A stretch of 64,000 nt of DNA from the NCBI RefSeq assembly GCF_949987515.2, contig NC_082686.1:48461559-48525558 (forward strand), in the 5' to 3' direction. Positions 1 to 12,706 of the stretch are shown here, piece after piece (positions within the stretch are counted from its first letter, which is position 1; every line of letters begins with the position of its first letter). The notes beneath the pieces are model-generated. The model was not told the origin of the DNA, ran no database searches, and was given only the letters and a program-made list of their open reading frames with translations. This stretch comes from Delphinus delphis (Eukaryota > Chordata > Mammalia > Artiodactyla > Delphinidae). The position numbers and the translations under genes were made by a program.

Positions 1-211
1 GTGGCATTTTAACTTGCCCTATTCTCATCCCCCACTCTCCAGCTCTGTAGTATCCTTGGAAAGCAACAACCCATGATCATGGTGAAAACCAGAAGCTTGG
101 CAGCCACTCTATGGGGCTTCTCTTTCCCAGAGCACTGCCATTATTTGACCTATCTGGTCATCCCCTGGAAGACTCCATTCACAAAGATATCTTTATTTGA
201 TCTTCTTCAAA
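1..211. other. unassigned left flank
   Basis: Single-copy-looking sequence before the first L1 junction. I recognise no repeat family, exon or RNA gene in it. The open frames present are short and have no familiar motif. Confidence 0.4.
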
Positions 212-1324
212 TCTCATCCAAAGACAGCCCACAGAATGGGAGAAAATATTTGCAAATGAAGCAACTGACAAAGGATTAATCTCCAAAATATACAAGCAGC
301 TCATGCAGCTCAATATCAAAAAAAAAACAAACAATCCAATCCAAAAATGGGCAGAAGACCTAAATAGACATTTCTCCAAAGAAGATATGCAGATTGCCAA
401 CAAACACATGAAAGGATGCTCTACATCACCAACCATTAGAGAAATGCAAATCAAAACTACAGTGAGGTATCACCCTCACACTAGTGAGAATGGCCATCAT
501 CAAAAAATCTACAAACAATAAATGGTGGAGAGGGTGTGGAGAAAAGGGAACCCTCCTACACTGTTGGTGGGAATGTAAATTGATACAGCCACTATGGAGA
601 ACAGTATGGAGGGTCCTTAAAAAACTAAAAATAGAACTACCATAGGACCCAGCAATCCCACTACTGGGCATATACCCTGAGAAAACCATAACTCAAAAAG
701 AGTCATGTACCACAATGTTCATTGCAGCACTATTTACAATAGCCAGGACAGGGAAGCAACCTAAGTGTCCATCAACAGATGAATGGATAAAGATGTGGCA
801 CATATATACAATGGAATATTACTCAGCCATGAAAAGAAACGAAATTGAGTTATTTGTAGTGAGATGGATGGACCTAGAGTCTGTCATACAGAGTGAAGTA
901 AGTCAGAAAGAGAAAAACAAATACCGTATGCTAACACATATATATGGAATCTAAAAAAAAAAAAAGGTTCATCAGAACCTAGGGGCAGAGCAGGAATAAA
1001 GACACAGATGTAGAGAGTGGACTTAAGAACATGGGGAGTGGGAAGTGTAAGCTGGGACAAAGTGAGAGAGTGGCATTGACATATATACACTACCAAATGT
1101 AAAATAGGTAGCTAGTGGGAAGCAGCCGCATAGCACGGGGAGATCAGCTCAGTGCTTTGTGACTACCTAGAGGGGTGGGATAGGGAGGGTGGGAGGGAGA
1201 TGCAAGCGGGAGGGGATATGGGGATATATGTATAGCTGATTCACTTTGTTATACAGCAGCAACTAACACAATGATGTAAAGCAATTATACTCCAATAAAG
1301 ATGTTAAAATAATAATAATAAAAA
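212..1324 (+). mobile_element. 5'-truncated L1 3' end (cetartiodactyl type, same family as L1A)
   Basis: The L1 begins inside the last part of ORF2 and runs through the whole 3' UTR. The C-terminal ORF2 reading (about 715-954) contains EYYSAMKRNEIELF and ends THIYGI, as in the other L1 copies of this window. An in-frame TAG near 642 breaks ORF2. The 3' UTR (955-1310) is the same as at 41215-41560 and 61180-61410, including the AATAAAGATGTTAAA polyadenylation end. An A-rich AAT tail follows. The element is 5' truncated, as is usual for L1. A short TCATCC similarity at both edges may be a remnant target duplication. Confidence 0.9.
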
Positions 1325-2545
1325 GTCATCCAGTGTGACAATTAGATCCTCACATGCAAAAGAATGAAGTTGGGCATCTACTTCACACAATATACAAAAA
1401 TTAACTCAAAATGAATCAAAGACCTAAGAGATAAAACTGTAAAATTACTGGATGAAAACAGATATAATTTCTGTGACCTTGGATTAGACAATGGTTCCAT
1501 AGATATGACACCAAAAGCACAAGCAAAGAAAAATAGATAAGTTGGACTTCATTAAAATTAGAAACTTTTGTACTTCAGAAGACACTATCAAGAATGTGAG
1601 AAGACAATCCATAGAATAGGAAATCATACATCCAGTAAGAGTATAATATTCAGAATATATATTTTTTAAAACTCTTAGCAACTTATCAATAAGACAACCC
1701 ATTAAAAAAGGCACAAAGAATCTGAGTAGACAAGTCTCCAAAGAAGATATACAAATCTCCAAGAAGTGCATAAAAAGATGTTCAATGTCATTAGTCATTA
1801 GCAAAATGCCAGTCAAAACCATGATGAGATACCACTTCACACCAACTAGGATGGCTATAATCAAAAAGAGAAACAATAGCAAGTGTTGGTGAGACTGTGG
1901 AGAAATTGGAACCTTCATACATTGCTGGTGAGGATGTAAAATGATGCAGCTTCTTTGGAAGCAGTTACAGTTACTCAAAGGTTAAACACAGAGTTATCAT
2001 ATGAGTCAACAATTCCAGTCCCAAGAGAAATTAAAACCTATGTTCACACCAAAACTTATAAAAATATTCATAGCAACAATGTTCATAATAGCCAAAAAGT
2101 GGAAACAATCCAAATTTCCATCAACTGATGAATAGGTAAATATAGTATATTCATAGAATGGAATATTATTTAGCCACAAAAAGGAATGAAATACTTATTC
2201 ATGCTACAATATGGATGAACATGACAAAACATGGATGAAAACATTATGCTAAGAATCCAGACACAAAAGATTACATATAGTATGATTCTATCTATATGAA
2301 ATGTCCAAAATAGACAAATCCGAAGACAGAAAGTAAATTAATCGTTGCCAGCACCTGGGGTAGAGAGGAATGTGGAATGACTGCTAAACAAGTTGCTTTT
2401 GGGGAATGATGAAATTATTCCGAAATTAGATAGTGGTGATGGTTGCACAACTTTGTGAATGTACTAAAAGCCACTGAATTGCATAGTTTAAAAGGTTAAG
2501 TTTTATGATGTGTGAATTAAACCTTAATTTTAAAAAATAATGCAG
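1325..2545 (+). mobile_element. ancient L1M 3' end (ORF2 tail plus 3' UTR)
   Basis: Diverged L1 ORF2 C-terminal sequence from about 1325 to 2290 is recognisable in order: a 'cacatgcaaaagaatgaagt' stretch, 'aaaattaactcaaaatg', and then the terminal cysteine-rich region. An old L1M-type 3' UTR follows, ending in an A-rich tail near 2540. Many stops are present, and the level of divergence is clearly higher than for the L1 at 212-1324. Confidence 0.8.
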
Positions 2546-2696
2546 GATAAGAATCCCAAAGCTCCATCTCTTCGAAAAGTCACTTTCTAAATATGCAGCA
2601 AACTGAAATGGGAAATAATGTTAAGCAATTGATACAGTATAAGAAAACAGAATTCAAGACTTCTGGTTTCTGGTACAACATAGGACTTTAGAAGTC

Positions 2697-2760
2697 ACCA
2701 CTCCATCCTAACAACAAAGAAAACGCGGACCACTCCATCCTAACAACAAATAAAAAGCGG
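2697..2760 (+). repeat. two-copy 32-bp tandem duplication in the L1M 5' region
   Basis: Positions 2697-2728 and 2729-2760 are near-identical 32-bp units, each starting ACCACTCCATCCTAAC and ending CGG or GCGG. They could be an internal promoter repeat of this old L1 or a private duplication. Confidence 0.75.
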
Positions 2761-3865
2761 AACAAATTGAAGCATTCACAACTTTTCTTAGATGCAAAAG
2801 AGAAGTAAAGTCATGGGACAAACTGCTGCCCCCAAAATTGGAGAGTCTGGTAAGTGAATTCAAACAATCGCAACTTACAAGATAGAAACCCACAGCTGAA
2901 ATCTCTACAGGAACCAGTGCTATGGTAGAAAAATCAGAACTATAATTGATGAATTTTTGGAAGCTCAGAGTGAACAAATCTGACAGTAAAAAAACTTCAG
3001 GAAGACCTAGTTGTAGGAGAGCCTCATTCTTTTATGGCTTTTATCTCTAAGATATCATACAGGTTCTTACAGTAAATATCAGAGAAAAATCCCCTAATGC
3101 TTCCAGCAAGGAACAGGGAAAGGAACTAATTTGAATACGCTGGAACACACTGTTCTTCTTAAACAAGGTCTGTGCTCCGGAGAAATTACTTGACCACAGC
3201 CTAATCTGCTAGAGTTTTATCAGAGTCCAGCTGACCTGGAGGAACGGAAATGCACAGCTCCAGCCCTTTCTAGCCTTCCATGTGGGAAAAGGGAAATAGC
3301 CATCTCCAGACCACTCAAGCCATACTGTTTCACCTAAGGTGGGGGAAAAGAAGATAGAAGCATTTGTGAAGTTCACAGTCCAGAGGGACAGGCTGACTAA
3401 AAGACTGAGACGTAATCATAGGTCTCTAGAACACTTCCCCTTTCCCCATACATTATGCCCATGTTACTAAAGGCCTATTTACATAAATTCCTTTCATCTA
3501 GTACATCTATGTTTGGCCATTTTTAAAAATTACAAGACATACTAAAATTAAAAAAAAAAACGTTGGAAGGGACAGAGCAAGCATTAGAAACAGACATGGC
3601 AGGGATGTTGGAATTATCAGACCAGAAACTTAAAACAACTATGCTTACTATGTTAAAGGCTTGTGATGAGAAAATGGCTATTTTGAGTTGCTGTGTAGGC
3701 ATTTTACAGTATAACAACCACGCTCACACCCAGAGTCTGGACGTTTAGGATCTGAGCTTAGGATTCCTGCCACAAGTTCCTACTTTGCTTTTCCCAGGGC
3801 ACCTTTTAAAATAACTACTTAGAGTTGAGCCCACAAAAAGTTAGTGACCTCAGCCCCAACCCCCT

Positions 3866-3873
3866 TATAAATA
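3866..3873 (+). promoter_or_regulatory. LTR TATA box
   Basis: TATAAATA lies inside the solo LTR, preceded by a C-rich stretch and about 115 bp upstream of the polyadenylation signal. This placement fits a U3 core promoter. Present activity is unknown. Confidence 0.5.
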
Positions 3874-3980
3874 ATAGGTGCTGTCTTCTATCTCTTTCTT
3901 GCCTGTAACCTGGGATGGAGGACCACCCTTCTCCCAGCTCACTGCACAGACTGCCTCCCTTGTTTCTGGGATTTGTAAGT

Positions 3981-3986
3981 AATAAA
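3981..3986 (+). terminator. LTR polyadenylation signal
   Basis: AATAAA is followed by a T-rich stretch within the solo LTR, in the position expected for the R region. Confidence 0.5.
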
Positions 3987-5423
3987 TCTTGTGACTTTAC
4001 TTCCTCTATGTGAGTGTTTTAAACTGCATCTTCAATCAAAATGTCCCCATGGTTTTCATTTCCCCAGAGTGGGAGCCCAGATGATGAGGGAGCTACCTGT
4101 CATGTGGATGGCTTGTGCCTTCTCATTCAGCAGGTCATAATCTGTATAATCTTAATTTAATACACCAGCTACAGGCCCACCAATACAAGGCTTTAATGAA
4201 TAAAGTAGACAGCATGCAAGAACAGATGGGCAATGTAAGCAGAGAGATAAAAATTCTAAGAAAAAAACAAAAGGAAATGCTAGAGATAAAAAACACTGTA
4301 ACTGAAATGAAGGATGCCTTTGACGGGTTCATTAGTGTACTGAACATGGCAGAGGAAAGAATCTCTGAGTCTGAGGATATCTCAATAGAAACTTCCAAAA
4401 TGAAAAAGAAAGACTGAAAAAAAAAACCCCACAATACTCAAGGACTACGGGACAACTACAAAAAGTATAACACATGTATAACGGGAATATCAGAAGGAGA
4501 AGAAAGAGAGAAAGGAATAGAAGAAATATTTGAAACAGAAATAAGTGAGAATTTCCCCAAATTAATGTCAGACATCAAATCACAGATACAGGAAGATCAG
4601 AGAACTCCAAGCAGGATAAATGCCAAAAAACTATACCCAGGCATATCATATTCAAATGGTAGAAAATCAAAGATAACTAAAAAGTCCCGAAAGAAGCCAG
4701 AGGAAAACACACCTTACCTGTAGCAGAAAAAAGATAAGAATTACATCTGACTTCTCCTCAGAATCCATGCTGGCAAGAAAAGGGCAGAGTGAAATATTTA
4801 AAATGTTGAGAGAAAAGAATCAAAAACCAGAATTCTGTACTCTGTGAAATTATCCTTCAAAAATGAAGGAAAATAAAGACTTTCTAACACAAACAAAATT
4901 GAGGGAATTTGTTGCCTCCTTACAAGAAATGTTTAACAAAAAATTCTTCAGAGAGAAGAAAAATTATACATCAGTAATTCAGATCAACATAAAGAAAGGA
5001 AGAGCAACAGAGAAGGAATAAGTAAAAGTAATATAAAAACTCTTACTTTTCTTATTCATAATTGATTGAACAGATAATAGTTTTCTCAAAATAACAATAA
5101 CAACAATATTGTATGTATGTTTATGTATGCTTATAGACAAGTGAAATGAAAGACAGCAATGATACAAAGGATGGAATGAAGGAATTGGCATTATTTACTT
5201 ATTATAAAATACACTATCCATGAAATTATAGTGTTATTTCAGAGGACTTGGATTAGTTGTATATTTCAAACTCTATGGCAACCACTTAAAATAGGAAAAA
5301 AATGTATAACACATGTTAAGAAAGGAGAAAAATTGGAATCATAAAAGGCTCAATTAAAAAAATAAGCAGAAAAAGAGTAGAAGACAAAAATAGGAAGGGC
5401 AACAACTCAAAGCAGTAACTAAT

Positions 5424-8400
5424 ATGGTAAATATTAATCCAAATATATCAATTATCACTTTATACATCAATGGTCTAAATAAACCAATTAAAAGACAAAG
5501 ATTGTCAGAGTGTATCAAAAAACAAGACCCACTCTATGTTGTCTACAAGAAACCCACTTTAAACATAAAGAACATATTGGTTAAAAGTAAATGGATGGGG
5601 CTTCCCTGGTGGCGCAGTGGTTGAGTCCGCCTGCCGATGCAGGGGACGCGGGTTCGTGCCCCGGTCCGGGAAGATCCCACGTGCCACAGAGCGGCTGGGC
5701 CCGTGAGCCGTGGCCGCTGAGCCTGCGCGTCTGGAGCCTGTGCTCCGCAACGGGAGAGGCCGCAACAGTGAGAGGACCACGCACCGCAAAAAAAAAAAAA
5801 AAAAAAAAAAGTAAATGGATGGAGAAAGATATACCAAGCCAACACGAATCAAAAGAAAGCAAGTAGAAGTAGCTATATTAATTTCAGACAAAGCAGACTT
5901 CAAAGCAAGGAAATTTATCAGGAAAAAGGAGGGGCATTACATAATGATAAAGGGGCCAATTCTCCAAGTTCTCCAATTCTCCATAATCCTTAACATGTAC
6001 TAACCTAACAAAAGAGGGGCAAACTACATGAGGCAAAAACTGATAGAACTGTAAGGAGAAATAGATGAATCCACTATTCTACTTGGAGATTTTGACACCC
6101 CTCCCTCAGGAATGGATAGATCCAGCAGGCAGAAAATCAGTAAGTGAACTCAAAATCCCAACAATCATCTGGATATAATCAACATCAATAGACTACTTCA
6201 TCCAAAAAGAACAAAATACACATTCTTCTCAAGTTCACATTGAAATTCAACAAAATAGAAAGATAGCCATAAAACATATCATAACAAATTTAGAAGACTA
6301 GAAATCACACAATGTCTGCTCTCAGACAGCAATGGAATTAAACTAGAAATCAATAACAGAAACATAAATGGAATCCCAAAAAAACATGGAGATTAAACAA
6401 CACATTTCTAAGTAACATATGGGTCAAAAGAGACATCTCAAAATTTTTTTAAAATATTTTGAACTAAATGAAAGTGAAACACAACTTATCAACATTTCTA
6501 GGATGCAGACAAAGCAGTGCTTAGAGGAAAATTTAAAGCAGTGAATGCATATATTTAACAAATTCAATGTCAATTCATGATAAAAACTCTTAGTAAACTA
6601 GGAATAGAGGGGAACTTCCTCAACTTGATCAAGTAGCCACAAAAAACTTACAGCTAACATCATATTCGATGATGAGAAACTCAAAGCTTTCCTATTATGT
6701 ACAGGAATAAGGCAAGGATGTCCCTTCTTACCACTCTTTTTCAAAGTTATACTGGAAGTCCTAACTAATGTAATAAGAAAAGGAAATAAAAGGTATACAG
6801 ATTGGGAAGGAAGAAATAAAGCTGTCTTTGTTGGCAGATGACATAATTATGTAGAAAATCCAAAAGAATTGACAAAAATCTCCTAGAACTGATAAGCAAC
6901 TAAGGCAAGGTTGCAGGATACAAGGTTAATAAACAAAAGTCAATCACTTTCTGTATACCCACAATGAATAAATGGAATTTGAAATTAAAAATACAATACC
7001 ATTTACATTAGCACCCCCCAAAACTGAAATGTTCAGGTATAAATCTAACAAAATATTACAATACCTTATAAGGAAAACCACAAAACTCTAATGAACAAAA
7101 TCAAAGAACTAAATAAATGAAGAGATTTTCCATGTTCATGGATAGGAAGACAATATTAGTAAGATGTCAGTTCTTCCTAACTTGATCTATAGATTCAGTG
7201 TAATCCCAATCAAAATCCCAACAAGTTATATTGTGGATATTGACAAACTGATTCTAAAGTTTATATGGAGAAGTAAAAGACCCAGAATAGCCAAAAAAAT
7301 ATTTAAGAACAAAATTGGGCTACTGATATTATCCAACTTCAAGATTAATTATAAAGTTACAGTAAGTATGCCTGTGTGGTATTGGCCAAGAATAGGCAAA
7401 TAGATCAATGGAACAGAGTCCAGAAATAGAACCACCTAAATATAGCTAACTGACCTTTGACAAAGGAGTAAAGGCAATACAATGGAGAAAGAATGTCTTT
7501 TCAACAAATTGTACTGGAACAACTGGACATTCACATGCAAAAACATCAATCTAGACACAGACCTGATACACTTCTCAAAAATTGTCTCAAATTGGATTAG
7601 AGACCTAAAATAAAATGTAAAACTATAAAACTCCTAGAAGATAAAATAGGAGAAAACCTAGATGACTTTGGGTATGGCGATGACATTTTAAAGACAACAC
7701 CAAAGTTACGACACATGAAAGAAAGAACTGATAAGCTAGATTTTATTAAAATTAACTTTTTCTGCTCTGCAAATGACACTATCAAAAGAGTAAAAAGACA
7801 GGGCCAGAATGGGAGGAGATATTTGCAAAAGACATGTCTGATAAACAAAGAACTCTTAAAACTCAACAATAAACAGAAAACCCAATTTAAAAATGGGCCA
7901 AAGACCTTAACAGACACCTGATCAAAGAAGATGTACAAATGGCAATAAACACGAGAAGATGGCCATATCATATGTCATCAGGGAAATGCAAATTAAAACA
8001 AGATACCACTACACACCTAACAGAATGGTCCGAATTCCCAACTGACACTATTTTTATGTCACCAGAGGCTGGGAGGATGTAGAGCAACGGGAACTTCATC
8101 CATTGCTGCTGGGAATGCAGAATGGTACAGCCACTTTGGAAGACAGTTTGGTGCTTTCTTACAAAACTAACATATTCCTACCACATGATTCAGCAATTTT
8201 GCCCCTTGGTATTTACCCAAATGATTTGAAAACTTATATCCACACAGAAACCTGCACACAAGTGTTTACAGCTGCTTTATTCCTAATTGCCAAAACTTGG
8301 AAGCAACCAGGATGTGTTTCAGTAGGTGGATGGATAAATAAACTGTCAGACAATGGATTATTATTCAGCACTAAAAAGAAATGAGCTATCAAGCCATGTA
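5424..8400 (+). pseudogene. L1M ORF2 remnant
   Basis: ORF2 encodes the L1 endonuclease and reverse transcriptase. The N-terminal endonuclease signature is readable (ITLYINGLNKPIKR, 5454 onward). A SINE then splits it at 5599-5806. Downstream, the reverse-transcriptase catalytic region is visible as LADD at 6831-6842, followed directly by a stop. The C-terminal region with a KTWKQPG-like segment lies near 8290. Numerous stops and frameshifts make it non-functional. The large diverged gaps suggest age rather than recent damage. Confidence 0.75.
5599..5806 (+). mobile_element. short CHR-2 / cetacean-deletion SINE
   Basis: tRNA-derived SINE with an A box (TGGCGCAGTGG), a B box region (GGTTCGTGCCC), a CCGCAACGGGAGAGG body and poly(A). 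The 16-bp target duplication AAAAGTAAATGGATGG lies at 5583-5598 and 5807-5822 (the A-rich edge is ambiguous). It sits in the L1M ORF2 remnant, so it is younger than that L1M. Confidence 0.95.
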
Positions 8401-8885
8401 AAGATGTGGAGGAAACTTAAATGCATATTACTAAATGAAAGAAGCCAATCTGAAAAGGCTACACACTGTATGATTCCAACGTAGGACATTCCGGAAAGGC
8501 AAAACTATGGAGACAGTAAAGCGATCAGTGGTTGCCAGGGATTAGGGAGGAGGGTGAGATGAATAGGAAGAGCACAGAGGATTTTTATGGCAGTGAAACT
8601 ACTCTGTTTACCATAATGGTGTATACATGTCATTATACATTTGGTCAAATCCATGGAATGTACAACACCAAGAATGAACCCTAATGTAAACTATGGTCTT
8701 TGGCTGATAATGATGTGTCAATGTAGGTTCATCAATAATAACAAATGTACCACTCTGATGGAGGATGTTGATAACAGGGGAGGCTATACATGTGTGGAGG
8801 CAGAAAATACATGGGAAATCTTTGTATCTTCCTCTCAATTTTTCTGTGACCCTAAAACTGGTCTAAAAAACTAAAACCCTTAAAA

Positions 8886-9000
8886 TACAAATACACATAT
8901 ATATACTATTATACATAATTATATTAAATTATATAAATAAACCATATAATAGTATATATATAAAACACTATAATATATACTATTATTTTTATTTCCTCAT
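8886..9000. repeat. AT-rich low-complexity tract
   Basis: About 115 bp of alternating TA-rich sequence directly follows the L1M 3' end. It probably grew from the A-rich L1 tail. Confidence 0.75.
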
Positions 9001-9702
9001 AATCATTTCTTCTTAACAAACAAACAAAAAACCAGAAAATTCAATAGGCCCAGAAACAAAGCACATGTTCCTTCAGGGCCTGGGGATCACAACATTGCAT
9101 CTATAGGGAAGGAAATGTAATGGGGATCCAGCTGTGGAGATAGATAGATATAAAATAATGCTATAATAATGTAGCCAGTATTTATTGGGTTTGAGCCTTT
9201 AGAGATAACCAAACAGAAAACTTAGAAGTGGTTGCAGATAGAAGGTAACTGTGGACTACAATAAAGATAGAGGAAAGGGTAAGGGCACTGATATTCTCAT
9301 TTTACAAGAGAAGATCAAGAAATAATACCAAAAGTTGAAGGACAAGAAATAGATGCTTATATAGATTAAAATTTCAAAAGTAAAGAAATAAAAGAATTAC
9401 AAATATAAATACTGAAACATCAGAAGAAGAGGAGGGGTAACGAATCCAAAGACATATTATGTTTTATGTTGGGAAGTCAATAGCATGAAGTTGGTAGATC
9501 AATAAATAAATACAGCTATAAGCACATTACCTATAGTTTTTTTTTTTTCTTAAGTGGCCACTTGGAGAATAAAACACAGTTAAAGTATAGTTCCTCTGAG
9601 AGCAGAAGTGCAGGTGGGGAAGGAATAAACAGAAAACTACTGCTTTCAGAAGTTGTTCTCTACTGCTCTGATGCCATGTACTTGAAGTAGTTTAGTTAAA
9701 AA
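9001..9702. other. unassigned DNA
   Basis: AT-rich, single-copy-looking sequence. I see no gene, RNA or recognised repeat apart from short A- or T-runs. Confidence 0.5.
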
Positions 9703-9713
9703 GAGTTAATGGG

Positions 9714-9931
9714 GGCTTCCCTGATGGCGCAGTGGTTGAGAGTCCGCCTGCCGATGCAGGGGACACGGGTTCGTGACCCGGTTCGGGAAGATCCCACATG
9801 CCGCGGAGTGGCTGGGCCCGTGAGCCATGGCCGCGGAGCCTGTGCGTCCGGAGCCTGTGCTCCGCAACCGAAGAGGCCACAACAGTGAGAGGCCCGCGTA
9901 CCGCAAAAAAAAAAAAAAAAAAAAAAAAAAG
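9714..9931 (+). mobile_element. short CHR-2 / cetacean-deletion SINE
   Basis: Complete copy with A and B boxes and a 26-bp A-run at 9905-9930. The 11-bp target duplication GAGTTAATGGG lies at 9703-9713 and 9932-9942. Confidence 0.95.
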
Positions 9932-9942
9932 GAGTTAATGGG

Positions 9943-10679
9943 AGCTTTACGACTCACTGGATCAGTGGTGAAGGAGAAAGGAATGAAGGCTGACCTTGTT
10001 TGAGCCCAAGTGATTGGGAAAGGGAAGTCAAAGACACAGAAAACCAAGATATGAAATTGGTAACTGATTTGAGAGAAGAAGATAAGGACACTGGGAGATG
10101 CAGTAAGAATACAAGTGGTTAAATAAGTGTCTGGAAAAAATCTGGAGTAAAATATGAATTTGAGAGACATTTACATATATGTTAGAGTTAAACTGATAAC
10201 AACAAAAGTTTGAAGAGGAAAACAAAACAAAACAAAATTTAGAAGCATCTCAGTTAAATTTAGAGCACCCTGGTGAAAGTGCAGGAGGAAGAAGAAAGAG
10301 AAATGCCATAGTGTTAATGGGGTCCAAGGAATGAGAAAGTTCACCAAAATGTGTCCACAATTATAAACACTGACTCCATCAATGATAATCAAAAGAGCAG
10401 AAAATACAAAGATGCCTCTGGCATTCACAGACAATACTTAAAATAGGCTCATGGAAGTTGAAAGCCGATCCATGGCTTTCCTCACTATTTATAATTGGCT
10501 ATCTCACAACACAGTTGAAAAAAACTGCTATTTATGATTTTAACTGCATAACACATTAAACAAAAGAAAACAAAAGCATTGTGCCAAATCTATTCTAAAT
10601 CATACTCATCTGTTGTGATTGGCTCCAAAAGCATACCATTTGGGAGAACAAATACATGCAATCACAAAAAGCTTAAAGC

Positions 10680-10683
<4 letters not shown>
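9943..10683. other. unassigned DNA
   Basis: AT-rich sequence with no recognisable exon, RNA gene or repeat family. It contains a short run of CAAAA units near 10220. Confidence 0.45.
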
Positions 10684-10711
<28 letters not shown>

Positions 10712-10905
10712 GCGGTAGTTGGGCCACTCACTGTTGTGGCCTCTCCCGTTTGCGGAGCACAGGCTCCGGACATGCAGGCTCCGCGGCCATGGCTCACGGG
10801 CCCAGCCGCTCCGCGGCATGTGGGATCTTCCCGGACCAGGGCACGAACCTGTGTGCCCTGCATCGGCAGGCGGACTCTCAACCACTGCGCCACCAGGGAA
10901 GCCCC
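10684..10905 (-). mobile_element. short CHR-2 / cetacean-deletion SINE, minus strand
   Basis: Reverse-complement copy: a 28-bp T-run at 10684-10711 is the tail, and the tRNA-like head ends near 10905. No clear target duplication was found, so the flank may have been altered or the insertion atypical. Confidence 0.93.
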
Positions 10906-12706
10906 GAGGGGATTTTTTTAATTTATTTTTTGTATTTCTTAAAATACAAAAAATTTCTCCCTCAATAAGCATATGTTGCTTTTATAATCAGAAAAAATAT
11001 ATAAAAAGCAAAGCTTTGAAAGAATAACTTTGTCATTTAAAGCAGTAGCTCAATTTTTTTTTAATAACAAAGGGTTTTTGTCATCAATAACATGGTCCCC
11101 CAATATATTTGAAAAACTAAGTGGAGACCAGCTTCCTTAGGCAGTTTAAATCTTTATCACCAGGCAGAAAATACTTCATTGTTTGGAAGTAGTCCTGAAA
11201 TGTCGCTTAGAAACTAGCTTATTTGAGTCCAAATCCCATCCAGTGATTGTGAAATAGGCATGTAAAGTGGCCTTTTATCCCATTTCTCTGATTAATATTT
11301 TATTCAAGATATTGGTATTATTTAAGTAATTCTTGGTTATGCCTCAGTAGCAAATAAATCCTGCAATTTCAGTGGTTTAACTGCAAGGGTTTGTTTTGTT
11401 TTGTTTTGTTTTGTTTTGTTTTGTTTATCAATCCAATGCAAATCAGTTGGGCAAGCAGTGACTTGGGGCCCCAGGCTCTTCAATCTTGCAACTCCAGCAT
11501 CTTGGATTTCTCCAGTTACACAGATAAAAGAGAGACAGAGATGGTAGTGCCACATTGGGCCTTAACTGCCCTGGCCAAGAAACCATCTCTTTACTTATAT
11601 ACTTTTTTGCCTGAAGGAGTCACATTGTTCCCACCCTAACTGCAGAGACTGGGAAATGTAGAAATGTGCAAGAATATTTGGTTATTATTAACAGTGTCTG
11701 TCACAATATTTAATTTTAAAATTTCAAATAACGTTAAAAAAGGACATAAGATTTACCACAATATGACAAAGTTTAAGAGAGGTTGTAAAACACTATATTA
11801 GCAAAAAGTAATTTTTTAAAGATGCATGTACTTGAAAAAATTCTAAGAGGATATGACAATACAGATTATTGATATGAAGTAGGGCTGAGGGTGAGATTAA
11901 ATAGAGTTAAAAGCATGAAACGATACCCTAAGATCTACTTACATCCTCTGATTTCCAGAGGTCCTATATTGAGACAAAAGAAAAAAAGTGGGGCTTTTAA
12001 AATGCCCCAACAGAAGCTGAGAGCTGCCACAGTTTGTTACAAGATTTTATTTGATTTATGCTGCTTACAATAAACTTCAAAGAGATTCATGCCAATGGTT
12101 CCTAAATGTCACATAAACACAACTTTATATAAACATCAGTCTGGAATTCTAGTAACCTGTACAGATCTAGTGGGTATTCAGCAGAACAAACTAGCAAAGG
12201 ACTTTACTCTCAAGCCGTCACAACTGAGCATAACTTTGTCCATTTTTCTACTTATTTAGTAGAGTGCCGGTTTAATGTTTCTATTTTCACACAGCAATGT
12301 ATGTTCCCCATGGTTTTACACATCAGTTGAGATTTCTCAAGAACGTTGTGAATTTACGAGAGGCTGTTTTCCAACCAAGTACACTGTGCCTAGTATTGTG
12401 CTCTGTATACTCAGTGGTCTTCTATAAATGTTGGAGATTGATGCATAAGTATTGTAAGTAAAGTCAATGGGAGACACACTTGAAATATGATTCTGATAAG
12501 GTATGTGCATGAAATAATTTTTAAAATGTGGCCTCATTCCTATCACTTGGATTAAGTGCATTAGCGCCAAAATGTGAGATAAGTTGTTCCCATATCATAT
12601 TTTCCTATAAGTGGCCAAGAAAGATTTAAGGTAGAATAAGGCTTAACCAAGTTATATTTTTCAGATATTTGTAAAGGATGATCCTTGCTCTTCCACTTTA
12701 ACAATA
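10906..12706. other. unassigned DNA, possibly including an old antisense LTR
   Basis: No gene is seen. The stretch 11340-11700 resembles the antisense MaLR LTR pattern (…tcagtggtttaac… and a CAGAGACTGGG-like region), but I cannot name it. The remainder is AT-rich and anonymous. Confidence 0.35.
11390..11426. repeat. (TTTTG)n microsatellite
   Basis: About seven pentanucleotide units of TTTTG in a row. Confidence 0.9.

Larger units (their letters stand above)
3662..4186 (+). mobile_element. solitary LTR inserted in L1M ORF1
   Basis: A 525-bp block interrupts the L1M ORF1 reading. It starts with TG and is bracketed by AAGGCT at 3656-3661 and 4187-4192, a 6-bp candidate target duplication. It contains a TATAAATA box followed about 115 bp later by AATAAA, the spacing expected of U3-R-U5 architecture. 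No internal retroviral sequence flanks it, so it looks like a solo LTR. The family is not identified, and the 3' end lacks a clear CA. Confidence 0.65.
3563..4985 (+). pseudogene. L1M ORF1 remnant, split by an LTR
   Basis: L1 ORF1 encodes the RNA-binding coiled-coil chaperone of the retrotransposon particle. The first part (3563-3661) reads through a region around MLELSDQ and LTMLKA. The reading resumes at 4193 with a coiled-coil-like part that includes VDSMQEQMGNVSREIKIL and ends in SIETSKM before a stop near 4415. More ORF1-like sequence, out of frame, continues to about 4985. The protein cannot be made: the LTR separates the halves, and stops and frameshifts occur downstream. Confidence 0.75.
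2640..8885 (+). mobile_element. near-full-length ancient L1M, interrupted by an LTR and a SINE
   Basis: The L1 parts occur in correct order: a 5' non-coding segment (about 2640-3562), ORF1 (3563 to about 4985, split), an inter-ORF region, ORF2 from about 5424 with endonuclease, reverse transcriptase and C-terminal parts, and an L1M-type 3' UTR ending near 8885. The ORFs are riddled with stops and small indels, so this is a fossil. An LTR (3662-4186) and a cetacean SINE (5599-5806) inserted later, each with direct repeats. The exact 5' boundary is uncertain. Confidence 0.8.

Noticed and set aside
5543..5903. Overlapping 90-115 codon frames with [15 protein letters not shown] peptides, repeated at every SINE
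   Set aside because: These are readings through the GC-rich SINE body. The same peptide appears at each of the twelve copies and ends in poly-Lys or poly-Phe from the A/T tail.
9714..9790. Possible tRNA gene in the SINE head
   Set aside because: A and B boxes are present but the cloverleaf is degenerate and identical in all SINE copies. This is SINE tRNA ancestry, not a tRNA gene.
10684..10921. Target duplication for the minus-strand SINE
   Set aside because: Both sides are A/T-rich but no convincing direct repeat longer than 5 bp is seen.
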